From an uncultured bacterium (GTDB lineage Bacteria; Verrucomicrobiota; Lentisphaeria; Victivallales; UBA1829): DNA of 13,989 bases. The stretch covers positions 1-13,989 of the forward strand of contig URKJ01000065.1 in the NCBI GenBank assembly GCA_900548385.1, read 5' to 3'. The notes under the pieces are model-generated. The model made no database searches, was not told the origin of the DNA, and saw only the letters and a program-made list of their open reading frames with translations. Below, one piece after another: positions 7,080-13,989 of this stretch; within the stretch, counting starts at the first letter, position 1, and each line of letters starts with the position of its first letter. Both the position numbers and the translations under genes were made by a program.

Positions 7080-10000
7080 ATGCTGAAACGAATGGTTATT
7101 GCGCTTGTGGCGGTGCTTGCTTTTCCGCTTGCCGCGCAGAATCTCTTGAACGGAAAAACACTGACAGACAGGCTGCCGCCGGACGGCAGTACGGAAGAAG
7201 TGCTCTTTTCTCTGGACAATGCGGAACGGAAGAGCAGTTCCTGCCGGGAGAAAGTGACGCTGAACGGGCTTTGGAAGTTCCGTCCGGTATTCCGGGACGC
7301 CGATGCAAAATCCGTTCTGGCACCCGGTTCCGGGTGGGGATGGTTCAAGGTTCCTGCGTCGTTTCCCGAACTGACGCAGCGGGCATACGGACCAGGAGCG
7401 AACAACAATATTGCGTATCTGCCGGAAGCGTTGAAGAGCGCCGCGCGGAAAGAGAAAATCCGGGAAGCGTGGTATTGCCGTTCCGTGACGGTTCCGGAAT
7501 CCTGGAACGGACGCAGGATCCGTCTGCTGATCGACCTCCTGCAAAGCGTTGGAACTGTGTATGTGGACGGCCGGAAAACCGGGACGCTTCTTTATCCGGG
7601 CGGCGTGCTGGATCTGACGGATTTTCTGATTCCGGGAAAGACGCACGAACTGGCGGTCTTTGTTTCCGCAAAACCGGCGTCACTTTCCACGTTCATGGGC
7701 GAGACCCGCATGTATCAGTCGTTCCGGGATCTGAACAACCGCGGATTGTGCGGGGATGTGGAACTGGAGGCGATTCCCGCAAAGTACGGGATTTCCGATG
7801 TGCATGTGATTTCTTCCGTGACGCGGAAAACCATTACGTTTGATACCGGATTCAATGCGCTGCCGGAGGGGGAATACCGTCTGAAAGCGGTTGTCTCCGA
7901 TGAAACGGGACCGGTCCGGACTTTTCTTTCGGAGCCGTTCCGCGGGACAGGGAAGCGGTTTTCGTTTTCCGCGGACTGGCTGGCTCCGAAACTCTGGGAT
8001 ATTGATACGCCGCAGAATATGTATACGGTCCGGCTGGCGCTGCTTTCTCCGTCAGGTTCCGTTCTGGATGAATATTATCCGGAAGAATTCGGGTTTCGGG
8101 AATTCTCGGTCAGCGGACGTGATTTCCTGCTGAATGGAAAGAAAATTCATCTGTTTGGCGCCAGTGTGAACAATACAAAGTTTCCTGCCAAAGCGACGGA
8201 TGAAATGCTTGCGCACATGATCCGGGTTTATAAAAAATTCCATGTCAATTTCCTTTTGGAAGCCATTTATGATTTTGCGCCCGGAACCTGCTGCTACAAT
8301 GCCGCATACTGGCGCGAAACTTCGCGGGCGGGTATTCTCACGTCGATGTCCATGCCGCATGTAAAGAACTTCGGGTTCAATCTGAAAAAGCCGGAAAATG
8401 CGGCGGAATACGAGCGGATCGCTTCGCATCAGCTGCGCCGTTATCAGAACATACCCGGCATCGTCATGCTGGCGACCAGTCACAATGCGATGGGATATGC
8501 CGATCAGCAGAATCCGGACCGTATCGGAACGTCCGCTTCCGGAAAACAGGGGTTGTCGCCGTATCACAGAAACCGCCGTGAGCAGGCTCAGCTGGCGGAG
8601 CAGATTCTGTCTAGGATCGACCCGTCCCGCCCGGTCTATCACCATAGCGCAGGCAGGCTCGGTTCCGTTTTTTCCATCAACTGCTATCTGAACTGGAGTC
8701 CGATCCAGGAGCGGAGCGACTGGCTGGAGAAGTGGGAGAAGCAGGGGGATCTGCCCATTTTTTTCGTGGAGTACGGAGCGCCGCATATTGCCAGTTATAC
8801 GAGCGAGCGCGGCCCCGGCTTCCTTTGGGACGGCGGTTACAAAGATCTGCATTGCGAGTGGTTCAACGAATTCAACGCGCCGTATCTGGGCGAACGGGCA
8901 TACCGCTCCGACAGCCGGAAAGAGGATTATTACCGGTTTGAGGAGAAAATGGTCCGGGGAAACCGGAAAAACACACCGCTGCGTCCGCATATCGTTGCCG
9001 GTTATCCAGATGTACATGAGGTCCGTGAGATGTTTGTCCGCCGGAATCTCTTTGATTTCCGGGTGCGGGGGCTTTCCGGAAATTTGCTGTGGGATTTTTC
9101 CAATCTTTTCCGGAAACAGGGAGTATCGAAGCCCGCCGTGCCGAATCCGGGACGTTTCCGCAATCTGAAACGCTCCGCGATCGTCAACGACATCATCTGC
9201 ATCAGAGATGGCGGTTATACCTGTGACTGGTACTGGCCGAATGATCCGTATTCCCCTTATCAGATTACACCGATGGGAAACGCTGTGATTGCCGCGTGGC
9301 GTCCGCTGGCGGCGAAGATCGCCGGGAAAGCGGGGGACTTCACGGAACTTTCCCATACGTTCCGTCCGGGGGAGACGGTTCACAAGACTCTGCAGATCCT
9401 CAACGATACCCGGCAGCCGCAGAAGGTACGCTGGTCATGGCGCGTTTCCGGCATGGCGGAGCCCGTTTCCGGGACGGTGACGGTTGCGGTCGGCGGCAGG
9501 GCGGAGGTTCCCGTGGAATTTCAGCTTCCCGCCGATGCGGGAGGCAGGCAGACGCTTTCCGCCGAATTCCGGTATGCGGACGGTTCCGTGGAAAAGGATT
9601 CGTTTGCGGTAACCGTTCTGCCGGGAACTGCGGTTGCGCTCCGTTCCCGGGTCGGAGTGTATGACCCGGAGGGTACGGCGTCCGCATTGCTGAAACGGCT
9701 TGGCGTTGAGGCGGAGAGTGTAAAAGAGGAGTCCGGACTTGATGGAGTTCAACTGCTGATTCTCGGACGCGGAGCGCTTGCCGCACTTCCGTTCGATCTT
9801 TCCGGGCGGCTGGAGCATGGATTGAAACTGCTCGTCATGGAGCAGAGCATGGAGACCCTGAACCGGATTGGATTCCGCGCAACCGAACACGGCGTCCGCA
9901 GACTGTTCCCGGTGAACGGGAATCCCGGCGGGGTCATTCGCGACTGGCGTGGAAAAGCGACTCTGCTTCCGCAGTATATGCCGCCGCTGAAGAATTTTTC

Positions 10001-11369
10001 TTATCCGGTGACGGATTGGAACGGGTTTATGAACCGCCGTATCTGGCGTGCTGCGAACCGCGGCAATGTGGCGACGGTTTTACCGGAAAAACCTCCGGTT
10101 GGCAATTTCCTGCCTCTCTGGCAGGGAGGATTTGATTTGCAGTATGCCCCGCTGATGGAGTTCCGGGAAAAAGGTGCGGTGATCCTGTTTTCCCAACTGG
10201 ATATTTCCGGCAGAACGGAATCGGAACCGATGACGGAGGAGCTTTTCGCCGCGATGCTGAGACGGTTGGACGGAGCGGTGGTCAAACCGGTCCGCAAAGT
10301 TTGGTATTCCGGTCCGGAAGAACTTGCGGAACAGCTTTCAGTTTTGCGGATTCCCGCGGAGCCGCTTGATCCGTCGCGCATTACTGCGGACGATCTGCTG
10401 GCGGTCGCTCCGGGTACCGGGCTGCCGGAAAACTGTTCCGCTCTGATCCGGGCGGGACTTCAGGTTGCGGCGTTCGGCATGAGCGGCGCGGAGCTCGCCG
10501 GTCTTGTACCCGGAATTTCTACGGTCCGTGGAACGTATTTCTCCGATTTTTGCGATCTTTCGGATGTTCCTGTGTTTGCGGGACTTTCCAACTCCGATCT
10601 GCATTTCCGCTGGAAGCAGGAGTTCGATGCGTTTCCCGCCGGGTCCAAAGGCGGACGCTCGCTCGAATACCGGAAGCTTGGACGCGGCGGAGTACTGATG
10701 ATGCAGGTCCCGCCGTGGAAGATCGACGGCAATGAGTATGCGATCCGTTCCTCCCGCCGCCGTGCGGATTTTGCGATGGCACGTCTGTTGGCAAATCTTG
10801 GAGCGGGACCGGAGAGCGGTCTGCTGCAAATGTTCCGTCCGGAAAACGGGAATGTGCGTCTTGCTCTTTCCGGGGGGTGGATGGGAAAAGAGGATCCGGG
10901 CAAACGCGGGCGCCGCAGCGGGTTCTTCCGTCCTGCATTCAGACCGTCCGGCTGGCGTCCGGTCAATGTTCCCGGCATGTTCGAGACACAGATTCCGGAG
11001 TTGGAGAAGTACGACGGCTGGTTCTGGTTCCGCAGGACATTCGATGTTCCGGCGGGAATGGCGGACAGGGAAACGACGCTGTTTATTGGAGCGGTCGATG
11101 ATGAATCGTGGGTCTGGCTGAACGGGAAATTTCTGGGAGAAGTCTCCAGAAAGACGAATCCGGAAGATTACTGGAAGTTCAAGCGCCGTTACACGCTCAA
11201 ACCCGGAATGCTGAACGCGGGCGGGAACACGCTCGTGATTCTCTGCAACGATCTGGCGTCCGCTGGCGGAATCGCCGGCAATCCGGTGCTGAGTCTGACG
11301 AAGCCGTTCTCGCTCTATTCCGATACGCCTGTAGCAAACGATGACCCGTACCGCTATTTCCATTGGTAA
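7080..11369 (+). CDS. Giant secreted GH2-like multidomain protein, acid/base Glu replaced
   Basis: This 1429-residue protein resembles glycoside hydrolase family 2 (beta-galactosidase/glucuronidase-like) enzymes. A signal peptide (Lys3-Arg4, hydrophobic 5-17, cleavage near Ala19/Gln20) precedes a jelly-roll sugar-binding domain (about 61-228, LNGLWKFRP to GLCGDVELE), an Ig-like domain (about 229-337) and a TIM barrel (about 338-700). Glu564 in FFVEYGAPH fits the nucleophile. At the position of the usual Asn-Glu acid/base the protein has His468-Asn469 (ATSHNAMGY). Behind the barrel come an Ig-like domain (about 745-855), a segment resembling a glutamine-amidotransferase-like fold (about 858-1066), a further alpha/beta region and a second jelly roll (about 1291-1423; GWFWFRRTF, DDESWVWLNGKFLG). 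ATG 7080 is preferred over GTG 7074 because AAGGAGG at 7068-7074 fits it (5-base spacing). Substrate is unknown and activity is uncertain. Domain edges are approximate. Confidence 0.85.
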   Translation: MLKRMVIALVAVLAFPLAAQNLLNGKTLTDRLPPDGSTEEVLFSLDNAERKSSSCREKVTLNGLWKFRPVFRDADAKSVLAPGSGWGWFKVPASFPELTQRAYGPGANNNIAYLPEALKSAARKEKIREAWYCRSVTVPESWNGRRIRLLIDLLQSVGTVYVDGRKTGTLLYPGGVLDLTDFLIPGKTHELAVFVSAKPASLSTFMGETRMYQSFRDLNNRGLCGDVELEAIPAKYGISDVHVISSVTRKTITFDTGFNALPEGEYRLKAVVSDETGPVRTFLSEPFRGTGKRFSFSADWLAPKLWDIDTPQNMYTVRLALLSPSGSVLDEYYPEEFGFREFSVSGRDFLLNGKKIHLFGASVNNTKFPAKATDEMLAHMIRVYKKFHVNFLLEAIYDFAPGTCCYNAAYWRETSRAGILTSMSMPHVKNFGFNLKKPENAAEYERIASHQLRRYQNIPGIVMLATSHNAMGYADQQNPDRIGTSASGKQGLSPYHRNRREQAQLAEQILSRIDPSRPVYHHSAGRLGSVFSINCYLNWSPIQERSDWLEKWEKQGDLPIFFVEYGAPHIASYTSERGPGFLWDGGYKDLHCEWFNEFNAPYLGERAYRSDSRKEDYYRFEEKMVRGNRKNTPLRPHIVAGYPDVHEVREMFVRRNLFDFRVRGLSGNLLWDFSNLFRKQGVSKPAVPNPGRFRNLKRSAIVNDIICIRDGGYTCDWYWPNDPYSPYQITPMGNAVIAAWRPLAAKIAGKAGDFTELSHTFRPGETVHKTLQILNDTRQPQKVRWSWRVSGMAEPVSGTVTVAVGGRAEVPVEFQLPADAGGRQTLSAEFRYADGSVEKDSFAVTVLPGTAVALRSRVGVYDPEGTASALLKRLGVEAESVKEESGLDGVQLLILGRGALAALPFDLSGRLEHGLKLLVMEQSMETLNRIGFRATEHGVRRLFPVNGNPGGVIRDWRGKATLLPQYMPPLKNFSYPVTDWNGFMNRRIWRAANRGNVATVLPEKPPVGNFLPLWQGGFDLQYAPLMEFREKGAVILFSQLDISGRTESEPMTEELFAAMLRRLDGAVVKPVRKVWYSGPEELAEQLSVLRIPAEPLDPSRITADDLLAVAPGTGLPENCSALIRAGLQVAAFGMSGAELAGLVPGISTVRGTYFSDFCDLSDVPVFAGLSNSDLHFRWKQEFDAFPAGSKGGRSLEYRKLGRGGVLMMQVPPWKIDGNEYAIRSSRRRADFAMARLLANLGAGPESGLLQMFRPENGNVRLALSGGWMGKEDPGKRGRRSGFFRPAFRPSGWRPVNVPGMFETQIPELEKYDGWFWFRRTFDVPAGMADRETTLFIGAVDDESWVWLNGKFLGEVSRKTNPEDYWKFKRRYTLKPGMLNAGGNTLVILCNDLASAGGIAGNPVLSLTKPFSLYSDTPVANDDPYRYFHW

Positions 11370-11412
11370 GCGGTCTGAATAAAATAAAACCAGAATAAAG
11401 GAATTACAGATT

Positions 11413-12180
11413 ATGAAAGATCGGAAAATCATATCGGGAAATGTCGTTTCAAAGCGTGGAAGAGCCGGGGTGAAATGCGGATTCACCCTTGTGGAGCTCC
11501 TCGTGGTAATTGCCGTGATCGCCATCCTGACGGGGCTGCTTCTGCCTGCTCTGAACTCGGCGCGGGCGAAGGCGCGGGATATAAACTGCGTGTCGAATAT
11601 GCGTCAGAACGGTTTGTATGTGTTTCAGTATGCAACGGATATGGCGGATGACTGTATCCTGCCAAATCATCCGGGCTCCGGCAACAGCTGGACACAGTGG
11701 CAGTCTCTTCTGGTCAACGCATACCTTGCGCCGAGGGGCACGGAGACGCTGGATTACTGGTATGTGAATGCCAGGATTACGACAGGCAAAATGCCGTACC
11801 GCACGTTTGCCTGTCCGGCATCGGGGGAACCCGTAGCCGGAAATAACCGCCATTATGCGCTGAATGCGTGTATTTCCGGATGGGATCCGTCGAATCTGGG
11901 ACAGAAACTTGCCAGGATCAGGAATCCTTCCAATGTCTTTCTGATGATGGATATTGATGATGGAGATGGTCACACGGTTGCGACAATGCGGTGCGATGAC
12001 AGTACCGCATTCCGTATATTCCGCAATCCGAAGAAAATGTTCGGACGCCACTATTCGGATATGGGGATCAACATGTTATGGGTGGACGGTCATGTGTCTC
12101 CCGTCATGTATCGTGCGGTTTCAGGCTCCTCATACTGGAGCGGGACTGCCGAGCAGAAACGCCGCTGGGGAGCGAACTGA
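11413..12180 (+). CDS. Type II secretion/pseudopilin-like protein with DG-type C-terminal motif
   Basis: This 255-residue protein has a class III (prepilin) signal: a basic leader of 23 residues, then G23|FTLVELLVVIAVIAIL with Glu28 at mature position 5, the residue needed for methylation and assembly. A prepilin peptidase would cut after Gly23 and the helix would anchor the protein in the inner membrane or a pseudopilus. After the helix comes LLPALNSARAKARDINCVSNMRQNG, usual for the large pseudopilin families of Lentisphaerota and Planctomycetota. The C-terminal motif resembles H-X9-DG (HYSDMGINMLWVDGHV), but 11 residues, not 9, separate His from DG. Four cysteines lie in the body. The ATG follows the GH2-like stop by 43 bases with AAAGGA about 10 bases upstream, so the two genes are likely co-transcribed. 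Such proteins are very numerous per genome and their role is mostly unknown. Confidence 0.92.
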   Translation: MKDRKIISGNVVSKRGRAGVKCGFTLVELLVVIAVIAILTGLLLPALNSARAKARDINCVSNMRQNGLYVFQYATDMADDCILPNHPGSGNSWTQWQSLLVNAYLAPRGTETLDYWYVNARITTGKMPYRTFACPASGEPVAGNNRHYALNACISGWDPSNLGQKLARIRNPSNVFLMMDIDDGDGHTVATMRCDDSTAFRIFRNPKKMFGRHYSDMGINMLWVDGHVSPVMYRAVSGSSYWSGTAEQKRRWGAN

Positions 12181-12205
12181 GCGTTTTTCTGCGGGCGGAG
12201 AAAAG

Positions 12206-12237
12206 AAAGGGACGCGGATTGAAAACCGCGTCCCTTT
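12206..12237. terminator. Bidirectional terminator between convergent units
   Basis: A perfect 12-bp inverted repeat (12206-12217 and 12226-12237) encloses an 8-base loop of attgaaaa. On the plus strand the right arm ends CCCTTTT, terminating the pseudopilin unit 26 bases after its stop. On the minus strand the stem is followed by CTTTTCTC, and leuD ends 22 bases earlier. The site sits exactly between the convergent stop codons, so one hairpin probably serves both. Confidence 0.8.
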
Positions 12238-12258
12238 TGCTGCCGGAAAGGCGGACGG

Positions 12259-12783
12259 TCAGTATTTGCTGTCCGCGTAATCGACCCAGCCGCCGGCTTT
12301 GACAAGCTCGAAATCGAATTCTCCGACCGTGAACGGATAGACTTTCGTCGTGCTTCCGTTGGAGATCGTGAAAGTCTTTTTCTCCGTATCGGTCGTGCAG
12401 GTTGCTTCCGTTCCCGCGAACGTGGCGAAAATGTCGTCGATGTCCGCTTTGGGCAGGGAAACCGCCATCAGTCCGCAGTTGAACATGTTCTGCCGGAAGA
12501 TGCGGGCGAAGTTTTCCGCGATCACGAGATTGATGTCGTTGTATTCGAGCACCCACGGCGCGTGCTCCCGGGAGGAGCCGCAGCCGAAGTTGGCGCGGGT
12601 GATGACGACGCTTTTTCCGGCGATGTCCTTTTTCGGATCGAAGCCCGGAATATTGAGGTCCTCAAGACAGTAGGGCTTGAGCGCCTCCTTGGTCAGCTCC
12701 GTCAGGTATTTGGCGGGGATGATCTCGTCGGTATTGATGTCGGAACGGTCGAGAAACAAAATTTTTCCGCTGAAGTTTTTCAT
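12259..12783 (-). CDS. leuD: 3-isopropylmalate dehydratase small subunit
   Basis: This 174-residue cytoplasmic subunit belongs to the short LeuD/HacB type (about 160-175 residues). It carries the swivelling domain of the isomerase that converts 2-isopropylmalate to 3-isopropylmalate in leucine synthesis. DRSDINTDEIIPAKYLT (12-28) includes the flexible substrate loop, and FGCGSSREHAPWVLE (66-80) is the family signature. IAENFARIFRQNMFNCG (about 88-104) is also typical. AAAGGA at 12798-12793 lies 9 bases before the ATG, and the gene follows leuC by 17 bases as an operon. Homologues in this branch also act on citramalate or homoaconitate; pairing with an apparent leuC favours leucine, but the substrate cannot be proven from sequence. 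The gene is complete. Confidence 0.93.
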   Translation of the reverse strand: MKNFSGKILFLDRSDINTDEIIPAKYLTELTKEALKPYCLEDLNIPGFDPKKDIAGKSVVITRANFGCGSSREHAPWVLEYNDINLVIAENFARIFRQNMFNCGLMAVSLPKADIDDIFATFAGTEATCTTDTEKKTFTISNGSTTKVYPFTVGEFDFELVKAGGWVDYADSKY

Positions 12784-12800
12784 TTGTCAGATTCCTTTCT

Positions 12801-13946
12801 TCAACCTTTGTAGAGCGGAGAGTTGGTGATGACTCCTGCGATGGCGGTCGCGGCGGCGGTTGCGGGGCTCATCAGGTGGACCATGCCGCCTTTGCCCATG
12901 CGTCCGTTGAAGTTCCGGTTCGTGGTGGACGCGCAGCTTTCGCCGTTCGCCAGCACGCCGTTGCTCATGCCGAGACATGCGCCGCAGGTCGGATTCGTCA
13001 CGCAGAAACCGGCGTCCATGAAGATCTGAATCAGACCTTCCGCGAGCGCCTGACGGTAGATTTTCGGCGTAGCGGGCGAGACGATCGCGCGCAGGCTGGG
13101 GCTGATGCTCTTGCCTTTCAGGACCGATGCGGCAATGCGCAGGTCTTCGATACGGCCGTTCGTGCAGGATCCGATATAGACCTGATCAATTTTGGTTCCG
13201 GTCATTTCGCGGACCGTTTTTACCTGATCGGGCTTATAGTTGACCGTGACGACCGGTTCGAGCGTGGAAGCGTCGATTTCCAGTACTTTTGCGTAGACCG
13301 CATCGGCGTCGGGGCGCCACTTGGAGTATTCCGCGAGCGCGGCTTCCTTCGAGGCGAATTCGTCCTTGATGAACTCCCACAGATAATCGACGGTGACCTG
13401 ATCGGGATAGCAGATGCCGCAGGTTCCGCCCGCTTCGATCGCCATGTTGCAGAGGGTCATGCGCGATTCCATGCTCATGGAGTCGATGACCGGTCCGGCG
13501 AATTCGATGACCTTGTCGGTCGCTCCGTTGACGGTGAGTTCCCGGATGATCGTGAGGATCAGGTCCTTGGCATAAACACCTTCCGGGAGTGCTCCGGTGA
13601 CGTTGACTTTGATCGTCTCCGGGGTGCGCATGGTGCAGACGCCCTTCAGAATGCCGACTTCGAGGTCGGTCGTTCCGACTCCCGCCGCGAATGCGCCGAA
13701 TGCGCCGTGCGTGCAGGTGTGGGAGTCGCCCATGATGACCGTGAAGCCGGGACGGACGAAGCCTTTTTCCGGGAAGATCGCGTGGCATACACCGTTCTGA
13801 CCGATGTCAAAGAAATCCTTGATGCCGTGTCTGCGTGCCCAGTCGCGCATCGTCTTGCCCTGTTCCGCAGTCTTGGAATCCTTGGCGGGAGTGACGTGGT
13901 CGATGACGGCTTTGATCTTTGCCGGATCAAACACGCGGTCCTTGCC
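12801..13946 (-). CDS. leuC: 3-isopropylmalate dehydratase large subunit, 5' truncated at contig end
   Basis: This is the aconitase-type large subunit with a 4Fe-4S cluster, partner of leuD. The 381 native residues visible run from GKDRVFDPAKIKAVIDHVT to SPLYKG. Cluster ligands are present as IGSCTNGR (Cys261 counted from the first native residue) and NPTCGACLG (Cys321, Cys324), along with MGDSHTCTHGAFGAFAAGVG. The length and motifs match the LeuC2/homoaconitase-type large subunits (about 415-430), so roughly the first 35-55 residues are missing. The codons before base 13946 come from a Nextera adapter; the apparent start MYKRQ at 13961 is therefore false. The stop at 12801-12803 precedes leuD by 17 bases. 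The call is secure; the start lies beyond the contig. Confidence 0.95.
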   Translation of the reverse strand, partial: GKDRVFDPAKIKAVIDHVTPAKDSKTAEQGKTMRDWARRHGIKDFFDIGQNGVCHAIFPEKGFVRPGFTVIMGDSHTCTHGAFGAFAAGVGTTDLEVGILKGVCTMRTPETIKVNVTGALPEGVYAKDLILTIIRELTVNGATDKVIEFAGPVIDSMSMESRMTLCNMAIEAGGTCGICYPDQVTVDYLWEFIKDEFASKEAALAEYSKWRPDADAVYAKVLEIDASTLEPVVTVNYKPDQVKTVREMTGTKIDQVYIGSCTNGRIEDLRIAASVLKGKSISPSLRAIVSPATPKIYRQALAEGLIQIFMDAGFCVTNPTCGACLGMSNGVLANGESCASTTNRNFNGRMGKGGMVHLMSPATAAATAIAGVITNSPLYKG

Positions 13947-13989
13947 CTGTCTCTTATACACATCTCCGAGCCCACGAGACGGAGCTACA
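13947..13989. other. Untrimmed Nextera adapter and index (not genomic)
   Basis: Bases 13947-13965 match the Tn5 mosaic end CTGTCTCTTATACACATCT, followed by CCGAGCCCACGAGAC (13966-13980), the Nextera read-2 adapter. Next come eight bases GGAGCTAC (13981-13988) in the place of the i7 index (from memory equal to Illumina N718) and a final A, the first base of the next adapter part. The translation of this stretch gives the MYKRQ and MCIRDR strings often seen as annotation artefacts. Genomic sequence stops at 13946. Confidence 0.98.

Noticed and set aside
8052..9383. Long minus-strand frame of 443 residues within the GH2-like gene, with a similar one at 10338-11525
   Set aside because: Both are antisense to a coherent multidomain protein and lack domain or start signals.

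Overview
This window looks like a chromosomal contig from a Lentisphaerota/Victivallis-like bacterium, probably from a metagenome or single draft genome. The evidence is indirect: GC is high (about high-50s % by eye), a prepilin-like protein carries the FTLVELL leader and a DG-type C-terminal motif that are greatly expanded in Lentisphaerota and Planctomycetota, a giant secreted GH2-like protein sits next to it, and a DUF3142/helical-repeat gene pair is present. The lineage call is an inference. No tRNA, rRNA, CRISPR array or insertion sequence is visible, and no stretch over 300 bases lacks a gene.

Layout. (1) 1-235: left contig edge. A minus-strand gene start (promoter 136-164, Shine-Dalgarno 118-122, ATG at 110) reads straight into a tetranucleotide repeat at 1-55 and off the contig. 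It is separated from the next gene by a perfect 15-bp hairpin terminator (181-214). (2) 236-2716 (-): glycogen/alpha-glucan phosphorylase glgP, with its own promoter. (3) 2943-6980 (+): a tightly packed unit of an exported DUF3142 protein, a 673-residue exported helical-repeat protein (ATGA overlap) and an AraC-family regulator (13-bp gap). (4) 7080-12180 (+): a 1429-residue secreted GH2-like multidomain protein whose expected acid/base Glu is Asn, followed 43 bp later by a pseudopilin-like protein. (5) 12206-12237: a terminator hairpin shared by the converging units. (6) 12259-13946 (-): the leuCD operon, encoding both subunits of 3-isopropylmalate dehydratase, with leuC cut off at the right edge.

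The last 43 bases (13947-13989) are not genomic. They are a Nextera transposase adapter plus an 8-base index and one further adapter base, so the apparent N-terminus of leuC (MYKRQ...) is an artefact.

Functionally the window mixes housekeeping (alpha-glucan degradation, leucine biosynthesis) with an accessory block of exported proteins and one AraC regulator. The AraC gene lies directly upstream of the GH2-like/pseudopilin pair and may control it in response to a glycan, which is inference. The two least explained items are the repeat-containing gene at the left edge (a candidate phase-variable locus) and the DUF3142/helical-repeat/AraC/GH2-like/pseudopilin block.
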